From positions 1,364,001-1,428,000 of the forward strand of contig NZ_CP009755.1 in NCBI RefSeq assembly GCF_000772085.1: 64,000 nt of DNA, in the 5' to 3' direction. The first letter of the stretch is position 1. Every line of letters starts with the position of its first letter. Position numbers and translations under genes: made by a program. The notes under the pieces were generated by a model. It was not told where the DNA came from and did not search any database. It was given only the letters and a program-made list of their open reading frames with translations. This DNA is from Curtobacterium sp. MR_MD2014. GTDB lineage: Bacteria > Actinomycetota > Actinomycetes > Actinomycetales > Microbacteriaceae. Of the stretch, positions 32,285 to 41,863 are shown in pieces.

Positions 32285-32659
32285 ATGAGCGACACCATCA
32301 CCGACAACGCACCGGCGACGGACGCACGTGCCCACGGGGTCGCGCTCAGCGACGCTGCGGCGGCGAAGGTGGCGAGCCTGCTGGAGCAGGAGGGGCGCGA
32401 CGATCTCCGCCTGCGCCTCGCGGTCCAGCCCGGTGGCTGCTCGGGCCTGATCTACCAGCTGTACTTCGACGAGCGCCTGCTCGACGGGGACGCCACGACC
32501 GAGTTCGGCAGCGGTGTCGAGGTCGTCGTCGACAAGATGAGCGTCCCGTACCTCGACGGCGCCACCATCGACTTCGAGGACACCATCCAGAAGCAGGGCT
32601 TCACCATCGACAACCCCAACGCGCAGGGCAGCTGCGCGTGCGGCGACAGCTTCCACTGA
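32285..32659 (+). CDS. A-type iron-sulfur carrier (HesB/IscA/ErpA family)
   Basis: A 124-residue A-type carrier that delivers Fe-S clusters to target enzymes. The three conserved cysteines are in PGGCSGL and the C-terminal GSCACG. ALSDAAAAKVASLLEQE opens the domain. ATG 32285 follows GGAGGGAG; a frame-open start at 32198 lies upstream of the promoter. It is followed, after a gap of about 290 bases, by the cytochrome oxidase genes. Confidence 0.93.
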   Translation: MSDTITDNAPATDARAHGVALSDAAAAKVASLLEQEGRDDLRLRLAVQPGGCSGLIYQLYFDERLLDGDATTEFGSGVEVVVDKMSVPYLDGATIDFEDTIQKQGFTIDNPNAQGSCACGDSFH

Positions 32660-32845
32660 CGCCACGGCGGGCGGTTGTCCGCCGACCGAACCGACACGCG
32701 AGCGGGGAGTGACCGATCTGGTCGCTCCCCGTTCGTCGTCCCCCGCGCTGCCCGAGCCCGCCCGACCGGGGGAAAGCGGTGCGCCGGGGTCGACGATGCC
32801 GCGCCGGACCGCGCCCGGTGTGCGCGAGACGTCACCGGCTGCGAG

Positions 32846-32851
32846 TAAGCT
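32846..32851 (+). promoter_or_regulatory. Candidate ctaC promoter (-10)
   Basis: TAAGCT (32846–32851) predicts a leader of about 95 bases before ctaC. Confidence 0.4.
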
Positions 32852-32950
32852 AGGAGTGTTCCAATCAAGCTGGGAACCAGCAATGAGCGGCCTCCGTGCT
32901 CGGCACGGTCGCACCGCCGGTGCCTCAGCAACGTCTTCCGAGAGGTAACA

Positions 32951-33853
32951 GTGCGTTCGAATCGCCGTATACGTTGGGCGGCCGTCCCGGTGGCCGTCGG
33001 TCTGGTCATCGCACTGGCTGGCTGCACGCAGCAGCAGATGAACGGATGGCTCCCCGGCACGGAGGAGACGAAGGACGTCACGAACCACACGAGCCGCATC
33101 GTCGGCCTGTGGACCACCAGCTGGATCGTCCTGCTCGCGGTGGGTCTCATCGTGTGGGGCCTGATCATCTGGGCGGCGATCGTCTACCGCCGTCGCAAGG
33201 GCCAGACCGGCCTGCCGGTGCAGATGCGGTACAACATGCCGCTCGAGATCTTCTACACGATCGTGCCGCTCATCCTCGTGCTCGGCTTCTTCGCGTTCAC
33301 CGCGAAGGACCAGTCCGCGATCGAGAAGCCCTTCGACGACCCGGACGCCACGATCCACGTGTACGGCAAGCGCTGGGCCTGGGACTTCAACTACATCGAC
33401 AAGGACAACCCGAAGGACAGCGTCTACTACCAGGGCATCCAGGCCCAGGAAGAGGAGAACGGCGACGGCGCGATCGACGAGTCGCAGCTCCCGACGCTGT
33501 ACCTGCCGGTCGGCAAGAAGGTCGAGATCGAGCTCTCCTCGCGCGACGTCGACCACTCCTTCTGGGTCATCGACTTCCTGTACAAGAAGGACATGCTCCC
33601 GGGCAAGACCAACTACGAGTACTTCATCCCGCAGAAGGAAGGCACGTACCAGGGCAAGTGCGCCGAGCTCTGCGGTGAGTACCACTCCCTGATGCTCTTC
33701 CAGGTGAAGGTCGTCTCCGACTCCGAGTACCAGCAGTACCTCGACACGCTGCGCGAGCAGGGCAAGGTCGGTCTGCTCGGCAACGAGTACGACACCAACA
33801 CGAACGAACCGAACAACCAGGCGCCGGTCGAGGCGTCGAGCGAGAACAAGTAG
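32951..33853 (+). CDS. ctaC: Cytochrome c oxidase subunit II (lipoprotein)
   Basis: A 300-residue subunit II of the aa3 oxidase, which takes electrons from cytochrome c. A lipoprotein signal ends LALAGC-type at Cys25; two membrane spans follow (about 52–78 and 95–115), then the extracytoplasmic cupredoxin domain. All CuA ligands are visible: H202, C237, E239, C241, H245 and M248. Start GTG 32951 follows AGAGG. It heads the ctaC-ctaD-ctaF cluster; in actinobacteria this enzyme pairs with a bc1 complex not in the window. Confidence 0.96.
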   Translation: MRSNRRIRWAAVPVAVGLVIALAGCTQQQMNGWLPGTEETKDVTNHTSRIVGLWTTSWIVLLAVGLIVWGLIIWAAIVYRRRKGQTGLPVQMRYNMPLEIFYTIVPLILVLGFFAFTAKDQSAIEKPFDDPDATIHVYGKRWAWDFNYIDKDNPKDSVYYQGIQAQEEENGDGAIDESQLPTLYLPVGKKVEIELSSRDVDHSFWVIDFLYKKDMLPGKTNYEYFIPQKEGTYQGKCAELCGEYHSLMLFQVKVVSDSEYQQYLDTLREQGKVGLLGNEYDTNTNEPNNQAPVEASSENK

Positions 33854-33864
33854 GGGTCCGTCAG

Positions 33865-35601
33865 ATGACAACGTCACTCGTCGGCCAGCCGACAGCGCCG
33901 ACGACGCCGGACTTCCAGGCGTCCAAGGTCGGTCGGAAGGGCAACATCATCGTCCGGTGGATCACCTCCACCGACCACAAGACCATCGGGTACATGTACC
34001 TGATCGCCTCGTTCGTCTTCTTCCTGCTCGCGGGCGTCATGGCGCTCGTGATCCGTGCGCAGCTCTTCGAGCCCGGCCTGCACGTGGTCGAGACGAAGGA
34101 GCAGTACAACCAGCTCTTCACGATGCACGGCACGATCATGCTGCTGATGTTCGCGACGCCGCTCTTCTCGGGCTTCGCGAACGCGATCATGCCGCTGCAG
34201 ATCGGTGCGCCGGACGTCGCGTTCCCGCGTCTGAACGGGTTCGCCTTCTGGCTCTACCTCTTCGGCTCGCTCATCGCGGTCGGCGGCTTCCTCACCCCGC
34301 AGGGCGCCGCGTCCTTCGGCTGGTTCGCCTACGCGCCACTGAGTGACACGACGTTCACACCGGGTCTCGGTGGGACGCTCTGGGTCTTCGGCCTCGGCAT
34401 GACCGGCTTCTCGACGATCCTCGGCGCGGTGAACTTCATCACGACGATCATCACGATGCGCGCCCCGGGCATGACGATGTTCCGCATGTCGATCTTCACG
34501 TGGAACACCCTCGTGACCTCGCTGCTCGTGCTGATGGCCTTCCCGGTGCTCGCCGCCGCGCTGTTCGGCCTCGGTCTCGACCGCGTGTTCGACGCGCAGA
34601 TCTACAACCCGGCCAACGGCGGTGCCCTGCTCTGGCAGCACCTCTTCTGGTTCTTCGGCCACCCCGAGGTGTACATCATCGCGCTGCCGTTCTTCGGCAT
34701 CGTCTCCGAGGTCTTCCCGGTCTTCAGCCGCAAGCCGATCTTCGGCTACAAGACCCTCGTCTACGCGACCATCTCCATCGCGGCCCTCTCGGTCACGGTG
34801 TGGGCGCACCACATGTACGTCACCGGTGGCGTCCTGCTCCCGTGGTTCTCGCTCATGACGATGCTCATCGCGGTTCCGACCGGCGTGAAGATCTTCAACT
34901 GGGTCGGCACGATGTGGCGCGGTTCGGTCACGTTCGAGACCCCCCTGCTGTGGGCCGTCGGCTTCCTCATCACCTTCACGTTCGGTGGTCTCACCGGTGT
35001 GATCCTGGCGTCGCCGCCGCTCGACTTCCACGTGTCCGACTCGTACTTCGTCGTCGCGCACTTCCACTACGTGGTCTTCGGCACCGTCGTGTTCGCGATG
35101 TTCTCCGGCTTCTACTTCTGGTGGCCGAAGTGGACGGGTCGCATGCTCAACGAGCGCCTCGGCAAGATCCACTTCTGGCTGCTGTTCATCGGCTTCCACA
35201 CGACGTTCCTCATCCAGCACTGGCTGGGCGTCATCGGCATGCCGCGTCGTTACGCGACCTACCTGCCGAACGACGGGTTCACCTGGATGAACCAGCTGTC
35301 GACGATCGGCTCGATGATCCTCGCGATCTCGTTCCTGCCGTTCATCTTCAACGTCTACGTGACCGCACGGAACGCCCCGAAGGTGGCCGTGAACGACCCG
35401 TGGGGCTACGGCCGCTCGCTCGAGTGGGCGACCAGCTGCCCGCCGCCGCGCCACAACTTCACGTCGATCCCGCGGATCCGTTCCGAGTCCCCGGCGTTCG
35501 ACCTGAACCACCCGGAGGCCGGTGTGCCGATCGGTGTGGGTCCGGCGAAGGACGCTCCGGACGCCCCGACCTACGACGCCGCGAAGGGCGAGGTGAAGTA
35601 A
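33865..35601 (+). CDS. ctaD: Cytochrome c oxidase subunit I
   Basis: A 578-residue catalytic subunit with twelve expected membrane spans. It carries heme a and the heme a3–CuB centre: GHPEVY with the His266–Tyr270 pair that forms the cross-linked cofactor, [10 protein letters not shown] with two CuB histidines, and [10 protein letters not shown] with the heme ligands. The D- and K-channel regions appear complete, so proton pumping is expected. ATG 33865 lies 11 bases after ctaC with AGGGG upstream. Confidence 0.97.
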   Translation: MTTSLVGQPTAPTTPDFQASKVGRKGNIIVRWITSTDHKTIGYMYLIASFVFFLLAGVMALVIRAQLFEPGLHVVETKEQYNQLFTMHGTIMLLMFATPLFSGFANAIMPLQIGAPDVAFPRLNGFAFWLYLFGSLIAVGGFLTPQGAASFGWFAYAPLSDTTFTPGLGGTLWVFGLGMTGFSTILGAVNFITTIITMRAPGMTMFRMSIFTWNTLVTSLLVLMAFPVLAAALFGLGLDRVFDAQIYNPANGGALLWQHLFWFFGHPEVYIIALPFFGIVSEVFPVFSRKPIFGYKTLVYATISIAALSVTVWAHHMYVTGGVLLPWFSLMTMLIAVPTGVKIFNWVGTMWRGSVTFETPLLWAVGFLITFTFGGLTGVILASPPLDFHVSDSYFVVAHFHYVVFGTVVFAMFSGFYFWWPKWTGRMLNERLGKIHFWLLFIGFHTTFLIQHWLGVIGMPRRYATYLPNDGFTWMNQLSTIGSMILAISFLPFIFNVYVTARNAPKVAVNDPWGYGRSLEWATSCPPPRHNFTSIPRIRSESPAFDLNHPEAGVPIGVGPAKDAPDAPTYDAAKGEVK

Positions 35602-35605
35602 CGCC

Positions 35606-36022
35606 ATGCGCGCCAACACCAACCTGTTCTGGATCCTGTTCGTCTTCTTCGTCCTCGCGGACGCGGCGTACACCATCTGGGCGCTCATCTACTACGGGCG
35701 GCCCGAGTGGGTCGGCACCGTGGCGATCGGCCTCACCGGGATCATGTCCGCGTTCATCGCGTTCTACCTCGGGAAGGTCATGTCCTCGCAGGGCGGTGTC
35801 CTCCCCGAGGACCGCCCCGACGCGAACATCGAGGACGGCGACGCCGAACTCGGGCACTTCAGCCCGTGGTCGTGGTGGCCGATCCTGCTCGCCGGTTCGA
35901 CCGCGATCTGCTTCCTCGGTCTCGCGGCCGGCCTCTGGATCGTGCCGATCGGGCTCGCGCTCGTGACGGTCACCCTCGTGGGCTGGGTCTACGAGTACTA
36001 CCGCGGCAACTTCGGACACTGA
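35606..36022 (+). CDS. ctaF: Cytochrome c oxidase subunit IV (actinobacterial type)
   Basis: A 138-residue membrane subunit particular to actinobacterial aa3 oxidases. Four hydrophobic spans are visible (about 6–27, 38–57, 90–108, 112–130) with the conserved central loop SSQGGVLPEDRPDANIEDGDAE. It begins 4 bases after ctaD and is followed by a strong terminator, closing the ctaC-ctaD-ctaF operon. Confidence 0.94.
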   Translation: MRANTNLFWILFVFFVLADAAYTIWALIYYGRPEWVGTVAIGLTGIMSAFIAFYLGKVMSSQGGVLPEDRPDANIEDGDAELGHFSPWSWWPILLAGSTAICFLGLAAGLWIVPIGLALVTVTLVGWVYEYYRGNFGH

Positions 36023-36041
36023 TCCGAACCACCTGACACCT

Positions 36042-36069
36042 CGGGCGGCACCACATCCGGTGCCGCCCG
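36042..36069 (+). terminator. Terminator after ctaF
   Basis: CGGGCGGCACC and GGTGCCGCCCG form a perfect 11-bp stem with a 6-base loop, 19 bases after the stop. Confidence 0.8.
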
Positions 36070-36210
36070 TGGTGCGTCCGGGGCCCGTACCCCACCCGGC
36101 CCGAGCTCTCGGCCCGGATCGGGTATCCCGGAAGTCACAGGGAATCAACCGGCCCGCGCGCGGCTTGACCCGTGCGGACCCCGCAACCACAGCGAAAGGA
36201 CTCACCTCCG

Positions 36211-37584
36211 GTGACCGACAAGCGCACCCTCATCATCTTCGGCGCGACGGGCGACCTCGCCTCCCGCCTGCTGCTCCCGGGACTCGGCACGTTCCTGCAG
36301 AGCGGTCGAGCGGTCCCCGTCCAGCTGATCGGCACGGGCCGCAGCGCCCGCAGCGCGGAGCAGTGGAAGGACGTCGTCACGAAGTCCTTCGCGTCGCAGG
36401 ACGTCAAGGGTCCCGAGGTCGACGCGACCCTCGAGTCCACGACCTTCATCCAGGGCGACCCGACCGACCCCGAGCACCTCAAGGCGCTGCTCGACGCGGC
36501 CGAGGCCGAGCCCATCCTCTACTTCGCGCTCCCGCCGCAGATCGCCTCGGACATCTGCGAGGCGCTGCAGGGCGTCGAACTCCCCGAGGGCACGACCCTC
36601 GCGTTCGAGAAGCCCTTCGGCACCGACGTCGCCAGCGCCGAGGCCCTCAACAAGACCGTGCTCGAGCTCGTCCCCGAGGAGCGCGTGCACCGCACGGACC
36701 ACTTCCTCGGTCGCACCACGGTCCTCAACATCATCGGACTGCGCTTCGCGAACCGCCTGTTCGAGCCGATCTGGAACGCGGACAACATCGAGAAGGTCGA
36801 CGTCTTCTACGACGAGACCCTCGGGCTCGAGAACCGGGCGCAGTACTACGACGAGGCCGGCGCCCTGGTCGACATGATCCAGTCGCACCTGCTGCAGATC
36901 CTCGGCCTGGTCACGATGGACGCCCCGTCCGCGATCGACGCGGTCGAGTTCCGGTCGTCGCTCGCGCGTGTCCTCCGGTCGACCCGCCTCAAGGGCGACG
37001 ACGCGAAGATCGCCTCGCGCCGCGCCGTGTACACGGCCGGCACCATCGACGGCAAGGAGCTGCCGTCGTACCAGGACGAGGACGGCGTGGACAAGTCGCG
37101 CGGTACCGAGACCCTCGCCGAGATCCAGGTCGAGGTCGACACCGCGCGCTGGAAGGGCGTCCCCTTCACGCTCCGCTCCGGCAAGGCGCTCGGCGCCAGC
37201 CGCAAGGAGGTCCTCATCACCTTCAAGCCCGTGACGCGCCTGCCCTCCGGCCTGTCCGGTCGACCGAAGGCGGACACGCTGCGCATCGTCCTCAACCCGG
37301 ACGAGATCGAGCTGAGCGTGTCGGCGAACGGCGGCGGCAACCCGTTCGAGATGGGGCAGGTCACCCTGTCCTCGTCGTTCGACGACGGCGAGCTCACCCC
37401 CTACGGCGAGGTGCTCAACGGCATCTTCCACGACGACCCGCTGCTCTCGATCCGCGGCGACGTCGCGGAGCGGTGCTGGGAGATCGTCGAGCCGGTCGTG
37501 GACGCCTGGAAGTCGGGCGACGTGCCGCTCGAGGAGTACCGTGCGGGCTCGCGCGGTCCCGCGGACTGGGAGTCGTCGTCCTGA
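36211..37584 (+). CDS. zwf: Glucose-6-phosphate dehydrogenase
   Basis: A 457-residue dehydrogenase that oxidises glucose-6-phosphate to 6-phosphogluconolactone, feeding the pentose phosphate pathway with NADPH. The N-terminal nucleotide motif FGATGDLASRLLLPGL and the substrate-binding RTDHFLGR (RIDHYLGK in most enzymes) are visible. The length is somewhat shorter than the roughly 490–510 residues of common Zwf and tal/opcA are not adjacent, so this may be a divergent paralogue. GTG 36211 is chosen on conservation; the AAAGGA upstream is 11 bases away, and a GTG at 36172 is also open. Confidence 0.88.
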   Translation: MTDKRTLIIFGATGDLASRLLLPGLGTFLQSGRAVPVQLIGTGRSARSAEQWKDVVTKSFASQDVKGPEVDATLESTTFIQGDPTDPEHLKALLDAAEAEPILYFALPPQIASDICEALQGVELPEGTTLAFEKPFGTDVASAEALNKTVLELVPEERVHRTDHFLGRTTVLNIIGLRFANRLFEPIWNADNIEKVDVFYDETLGLENRAQYYDEAGALVDMIQSHLLQILGLVTMDAPSAIDAVEFRSSLARVLRSTRLKGDDAKIASRRAVYTAGTIDGKELPSYQDEDGVDKSRGTETLAEIQVEVDTARWKGVPFTLRSGKALGASRKEVLITFKPVTRLPSGLSGRPKADTLRIVLNPDEIELSVSANGGGNPFEMGQVTLSSSFDDGELTPYGEVLNGIFHDDPLLSIRGDVAERCWEIVEPVVDAWKSGDVPLEEYRAGSRGPADWESSS

Positions 37585-37613
37585 CCGACGCCGTCTCCTG
37601 ACGGAGCCACCTG

Positions 37614-37659
37614 ACGGACGGGAGGCGCGGTGCCGGCTGGCACCGTGCCTCCCGTCCGT
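37614..37659 (+). terminator. Terminator-like palindrome of the GGACGGGAGGC family, copy 4
   Basis: Two 21-base arms (37614–37634 and 37639–37659) pair fully apart from one G·T, around GGCT, 30 bases after the zwf stop. Confidence 0.75.
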
Positions 37660-37728
37660 TCGTCTGCCCGTTCCTTCCCGGAACGCGTGACGTGCCGTGC
37701 GGAACCGGGCGTACCTGCCGGATCAGGA

Positions 37729-37804
37729 GGACCAGGTACGCCTGGATGGACCAGGTACGCCCGGATGGACCAGGTGCGCCCGGAACGACCAGGTGCGCCC
37801 AGCA
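37729..37804 (-). repeat. Four-copy 19-bp tandem array, locus 2
   Basis: Four units of GGACCAGGTACGCCCGGAT type abut exactly at 37729, 37748, 37767 and 37786. A partial unit in opposite orientation (about 37702–37716) faces them. The units are the reverse complement of those at 670–778, 37 kb away. Confidence 0.85.
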
Positions 37805-37832
37805 CGACGCGGCGCGACGCGCCGCCGGCCGG

Positions 37833-39719
37833 TCAGGACGGGGCGCCGGCCCGCCGCCCACCGCCGGTCGACGACCGCGTCCCGCCGTCGTGCACGGCGA
37901 GCCGCGTCCGGTGGCCCGACGTGGTTCCGCGTGCACGGGCGATCGCGTCGGCCGCGGACACGAGCGTCAGGTGCGACAGCACCTGCGGCGTGTTGCCGAT
38001 GTGGTGACCGGTCGCCACGTCGATCTCCTCGGAGAGCATGCCGACGTCGTTCGCGTAACCGACCAGGACGTCCATCAGCCGCTCGGCGTCGGCGATGCGC
38101 CCGGAGGCGGCGTACTGCTCGACGAGCCAGAACGAGCACGCCAGGAACGGGTGCTCGGAGCCGGACAGCCCGTCGAAGCCCGCGGTGGTCCGGTACCGCA
38201 GGACCAGGCCGTGCTCGCCGACGCGGAGGTCCTGCTCGATCGCCGCGACCGTCCCCGTCATGCGCGGGTCGTCGGCGTGCAGGTACCCGATCTGCGGCAG
38301 GACGAGCAGACTCGCGTCGACCTCGTCGGTGTCGTAGTGCTGCCGGTAGCTGCCGCGTTCGGCGTTCCAGCCGTGCTCCTCGATCTCCGCGCGGACCTCG
38401 TCGCGCAGGCTGCGCCACCGGTCGACGGGGCCCTCGAGGCCGAACTCCTCGACGGCCGCCACCCCGCGGTCGAAGGCGGCCCAGATCATCGCCCGGGAGT
38501 GCGTGAAGTGCCGCCGCGGTCCGCGCATCTCCCAGATGCCGTTGTCCGGGTGCTGCCAGTGCTCCTCGACGTAGCCGAGCAGGGCACGCTGCAGGGCCCA
38601 CGAGTCCGCGTTCTCCTCGACACCGAGCTCGCGCGCGTCGTGCAGGGCGGCCAGCACCTCGCCGAAGACGTCCCCCTGGTACTGGGTCGACGCGCCGTTG
38701 CCGAGCCGGACCGGCGTCGAGTCGAGGTAGCCGGGGAGCTCGTCGAGCGTGCGCTCGGGCAGTTCGCGTTCGCCGGCGATGCCGTACATGATCTGCACGT
38801 CGGCAGGGTCACCTGCGATCGCACGGAGCAGCCACCCGCGCCAGTGCATCGCCTCGTCCCGGTAACCGTGGGCGATGAGCGACGCGAGCGCCAGGGACGC
38901 GTCGCGGAGCCAGACGTACCGGTAGTCCCAGTTGCGTTCGCCACCCGGGTCCTCCGGGAGGCTCGTGGTCGCGGCCGCCACGACGCCGCCGGTCTGGCCG
39001 TGGGTCATCGCACGGAGCAGCAGCAGGGACCGTCGGCTCGCCTCGGCGTAGGGGCCCTCGGTGTGCGCGGTCGCCATCCAGTCGCGCCACCAGCGCTCCG
39101 TCGCCTGCAGTGCGGCGTCGACGTCGAGCGGCTCCGGTGGCTCGCGGTGCGACGGGTACCAGGTGAGCACGGTGTCGACGACGTCGCCGTCGTGCACCGT
39201 GACGGTGTGCGTGTGCCGGTGGTCGTCGGCCCGGAAGCGCACGCCACGGACCACCACCGAGCCCGGGCCGGCGGTCGCGAGGAGCGCCGGGTCCTCGTCA
39301 CCGCCGATCTGCCGGACCCAGGGGAGCGCTCGGGCGTAGTCGAACCGGATGCGGAGCGTCTGCTCGACCTCGACCGAGCCCTGCAGGCCGCGGACCCGTC
39401 GGATGATCGCCGCGCGGTGGGCGCCGATCGGCATGAGGTCGGTGACCTCGACGACGCCGGTCGACGTCGTCCACACGGTGGAGAGCACGAGCGTGTCCGG
39501 GTGGTGGTGCCGGGTGCTCGTGGCGTCCGGGTCCGCCGGGCGGAGCGACCAGTGCCCGTGGTCCTCGGTCCCGAGCAGTGAGGCGAAGGTCGACGGGCTG
39601 TCGAAGCGCGGCAGGCACGCCCAGTCGATCGTCCCGTCGCGGCCGACGAGTGCGGCCGTGTGGGTGTCCCCGATGAGGGCGTGGTCCTCGATGCGGTTCG
39701 GCGGGGTGACGGTGCTCAT
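37833..39719 (-). CDS. GH15 family glycoside hydrolase (trehalase/glucoamylase type)
   Basis: A 628-residue GH15 protein. It opens RIEDHALIGDTHTAALVGRDGTIDWACLPRFDSPSTFASLLG, the start typical of actinobacterial GH15 enzymes (residues about 8–50). NWDYRYVWLRDASL is the substrate-binding signature; the glutamate in DNGIWEMRG is the probable acid and that in CSFWLVEQ the probable base. Known relatives include trehalases and glucoamylases, and sequence alone does not decide. The ATG at 39719 is preferred over longer frame-open starts. No signal peptide is seen, so it should be cytosolic. The 3' end lies beside the 19-bp array. Confidence 0.88.
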   Translation of the reverse strand: MSTVTPPNRIEDHALIGDTHTAALVGRDGTIDWACLPRFDSPSTFASLLGTEDHGHWSLRPADPDATSTRHHHPDTLVLSTVWTTSTGVVEVTDLMPIGAHRAAIIRRVRGLQGSVEVEQTLRIRFDYARALPWVRQIGGDEDPALLATAGPGSVVVRGVRFRADDHRHTHTVTVHDGDVVDTVLTWYPSHREPPEPLDVDAALQATERWWRDWMATAHTEGPYAEASRRSLLLLRAMTHGQTGGVVAAATTSLPEDPGGERNWDYRYVWLRDASLALASLIAHGYRDEAMHWRGWLLRAIAGDPADVQIMYGIAGERELPERTLDELPGYLDSTPVRLGNGASTQYQGDVFGEVLAALHDARELGVEENADSWALQRALLGYVEEHWQHPDNGIWEMRGPRRHFTHSRAMIWAAFDRGVAAVEEFGLEGPVDRWRSLRDEVRAEIEEHGWNAERGSYRQHYDTDEVDASLLVLPQIGYLHADDPRMTGTVAAIEQDLRVGEHGLVLRYRTTAGFDGLSGSEHPFLACSFWLVEQYAASGRIADAERLMDVLVGYANDVGMLSEEIDVATGHHIGNTPQVLSHLTLVSAADAIARARGTTSGHRTRLAVHDGGTRSSTGGGRRAGAPS

Positions 39720-39807
39720 GGCTCGATCCTGGCACCGGCCGCCGCCGTGCGGCCCGGCAGCGCTGAAGGTGTGCACAGCGGAGCCGTCGGAGCTGCCGGT
39801 GCAGGGA

Positions 39808-40872
39808 TCAGAGCGGGGCTGACGGGTCGGCGTCGACGAGGCCCACGCGAGCGAGCTCCGACCACATGCCGGCACCGTCCGGGGCGTACACCCACGGTGC
39901 GGACCCGGCGCGCGTCCGTTCCTGCGCGCGCGACCGACCACCGGCCAGGACCGCCTCGCTCGTGGACAGCTGCCGGACGGCGACACCGGCGACGTTCTCG
40001 GGGTGCTCCCGGGCGAACTCGCCGTAGAGCGTCTCGTCGTGCTGCCCGTCGTCGCCGACCAGGAGCCACTGCACGTCCGGGAAGTCGCTCGCGAGTCGCC
40101 GCAGGTTCTGCTGCTTGTGCAACTGGCCGCTCCGGAAGAAGCGGTCGTGGGTCGGCCCCCAGTCCGTCAGCAGGAGCGTGCCGGTCGGGTACATGTTCCG
40201 GGTCAGGAAGCGTTGCAGCGTCGGCGCCACGTTCCACGCCCCGGTCGAGAGGTACACGGTCGGAGCGCCGGGGTGCTGCGCGAGCACGCGTTCGTACAGC
40301 ACGGACATGCCCGGGACCGGGCGACGGGCGTGCTCGGTCAGGACGAAGGAGTTCCACGCCGCGAGCATCGGGCGGGGGAGCGACGTCACCATCACCGTGT
40401 CGTCGATGTCGGACAGCAGACCGAAGCGCGTGTCCGGGTCCACGATGAAGACGTCGGCCTCGACGTCGCGCATCCCACCGGCCGAAAGGCGCACCGTCTG
40501 CCATCCGGGTTCGAGGTCGATCGGGACCTTCACGTCGACCACGCCGCCACGGTCGGACTGCACCACGTGGGTCGTGCCACCGGCCGTCACGGTGACCTCG
40601 GCGTCGTCGACGGCGACACTCGTGAAGCTCCGCCAGCCGCGCACGCCGTAGTAGGAGGCGTCGGACGCCAGGCCGCGTCGCGTCAGCAGGACACGGCAGA
40701 GCACGCGGATCCAGCCCGGTGCGCCGTAGCCCGTGTAGGGGATCACGGTCGGCACGAGCCCGCGACGCCGGGCCCGGTGCTCGCGGAACTCCTGGACGGC
40801 GTCCTCGATCCGAGCGGCCCGGTGGAGGATCGGTTCGGCCAACGACGGCTCGTGGGGCGTCGGGTCGGGCAT
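39808..40872 (-). CDS. App1/DUF2183 family phosphatase-like protein
   Basis: A 354-residue protein with the conserved catalytic region of the App1 phosphatidate-phosphatase family (DUF2183). LLSDIDDTVMVTSLPR carries the HAD-like DxDxT/V nucleophile motif, TVYLSTGAWN and LLVGDDGQHDETLY the later motifs. The N-terminal half (PYTGYGAPGWIRVLCRVLL) is typical of the bacterial members. Yeast App1 dephosphorylates phosphatidate, but bacterial substrates are unproven. ATG 40872 is chosen; the frame is open to 41013 across the divergent intergenic region. It runs toward the GH15 gene with an 88-base gap. Confidence 0.87.
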   Translation of the reverse strand: MPDPTPHEPSLAEPILHRAARIEDAVQEFREHRARRRGLVPTVIPYTGYGAPGWIRVLCRVLLTRRGLASDASYYGVRGWRSFTSVAVDDAEVTVTAGGTTHVVQSDRGGVVDVKVPIDLEPGWQTVRLSAGGMRDVEADVFIVDPDTRFGLLSDIDDTVMVTSLPRPMLAAWNSFVLTEHARRPVPGMSVLYERVLAQHPGAPTVYLSTGAWNVAPTLQRFLTRNMYPTGTLLLTDWGPTHDRFFRSGQLHKQQNLRRLASDFPDVQWLLVGDDGQHDETLYGEFAREHPENVAGVAVRQLSTSEAVLAGGRSRAQERTRAGSAPWVYAPDGAGMWSELARVGLVDADPSAPL

Positions 40873-41024
40873 GGCCCCATCCTCCCACGCGCGGGACCCC
40901 GACGGCGGGCGGTGGACGACCACGACGGGGTGAGTCGCAGCGATGATCCAGCCGGTCTGTGCGAGAGTCCTTCCCGTCACATCCCACATGACCGCGCTCC
41001 GCCGGGAGCGCAAGAGGAGAACAC

Positions 41025-41672
41025 GTGCTCGTCACCGAGGTATCGAACGCACTGCCGGGGGGATCATCACTGCTCAGGAACGAGCCGGTCCAAGCCCGCA
41101 GTTCGGCGCGCCTCGCGGGACTCCTCGACGCCGCGGCTGCCGTGATCGACGAGATCGGGTTCGAGCGACTGACCACCGCGATGGTGGCCGAGCGCGCGGG
41201 GGCGTCGATCGGCACGGTCTACCGGTACTTCCCGGACCGCATCGCCGTGGTCGAGGCGCTGGCGATCCGGAGCACCCAGCGGCTCGCCGAGCGCTTCCTC
41301 ACCGCCCTCGACGAGAGCGACGCCACGACCTGGCAGGACGCGCACGACGCGCTCATCGACGCGACCGTCGAGATGTACCGCGCGGAGCCGGGCTTCCGCG
41401 CGATCCGCTTCGGTGACCCCGCGGACACCGGCACCGGTGACGCCGAGGACCGCATGGCTGCGCTGGGGGCAGCCGTCGCGCAGGTCCTGCACGACCGCTT
41501 CGGCTACCCGCTGGGCGAGCGTGCGGAGCGCGCCTGGGTCGTCCTGGCCGAGTCCGCGCACGCCGTGATCGCCCGGGCGCTCCGCGACCGGACCGCTCCC
41601 GACACCGCGCTCATCGAGGAGTACCGCACGATGAGCCGGGCGCACCTCGAAGCGGTCGCCGCAGCCGCCTGA
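41025..41672 (+). CDS. TetR-family transcriptional regulator
   Basis: A 215-residue regulator with an N-terminal TetR helix-turn-helix (about residues 25–72, LDAAAAVIDEIGFERLTTAMVAERAG-like, ending GTVYRYFPDR). The C-terminal ligand domain has no recognisable family, so the effector is unknown. GTG 41025 follows AAGAGGAGAACAC. It is divergent from the App1-type gene and lies 191 bases before the ABC importer, separated from it by a terminator. Control of the importer or itself is plausible but no operator was identified. Confidence 0.9.
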   Translation: MLVTEVSNALPGGSSLLRNEPVQARSSARLAGLLDAAAAVIDEIGFERLTTAMVAERAGASIGTVYRYFPDRIAVVEALAIRSTQRLAERFLTALDESDATTWQDAHDALIDATVEMYRAEPGFRAIRFGDPADTGTGDAEDRMAALGAAVAQVLHDRFGYPLGERAERAWVVLAESAHAVIARALRDRTAPDTALIEEYRTMSRAHLEAVAAAA

Positions 41673-41725
41673 ACCGCGATCGGCCGGACGCGCGACGCGC
41701 CCGACCGGCGCACCGGACCATCCAC

Positions 41726-41762
41726 CGACGCCCGTGCTCCCGAACAGGGAGTGCGGGCGTCG
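41726..41762 (+). terminator. Terminator after the TetR gene
   Basis: Sixteen-base arms (41726–41741 and 41747–41762) pair completely, allowing two wobble pairs, around a GAACA loop. Confidence 0.8.
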
Positions 41763-41817
41763 TTGTCCGCGAGCCGTCATGACCGGTCACGGTGGAACGC
41801 TGTCCTCGATGCGCGGG

Positions 41818-41823
41818 TACGCT
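41818..41823 (+). promoter_or_regulatory. Candidate promoter of the ABC importer operon (-10)
   Basis: TACGCT (41818–41823) lies 40 bases before the ATPase start. Confidence 0.4.
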
Positions 41824-41863
41824 CGTGCGGAGTCGGGCTACCTCCGAACAGAAGGGCACCCAC

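Noticed and set aside
32951..32975. tRNA-like T-loop sequence GTTCGAATCG
   Set aside because: It is the coding start of ctaC; no acceptor or anticodon stem can be folded around it.
37729..37804. CRISPR array
   Set aside because: The 19-bp units abut with no spacers and no cas gene is present.
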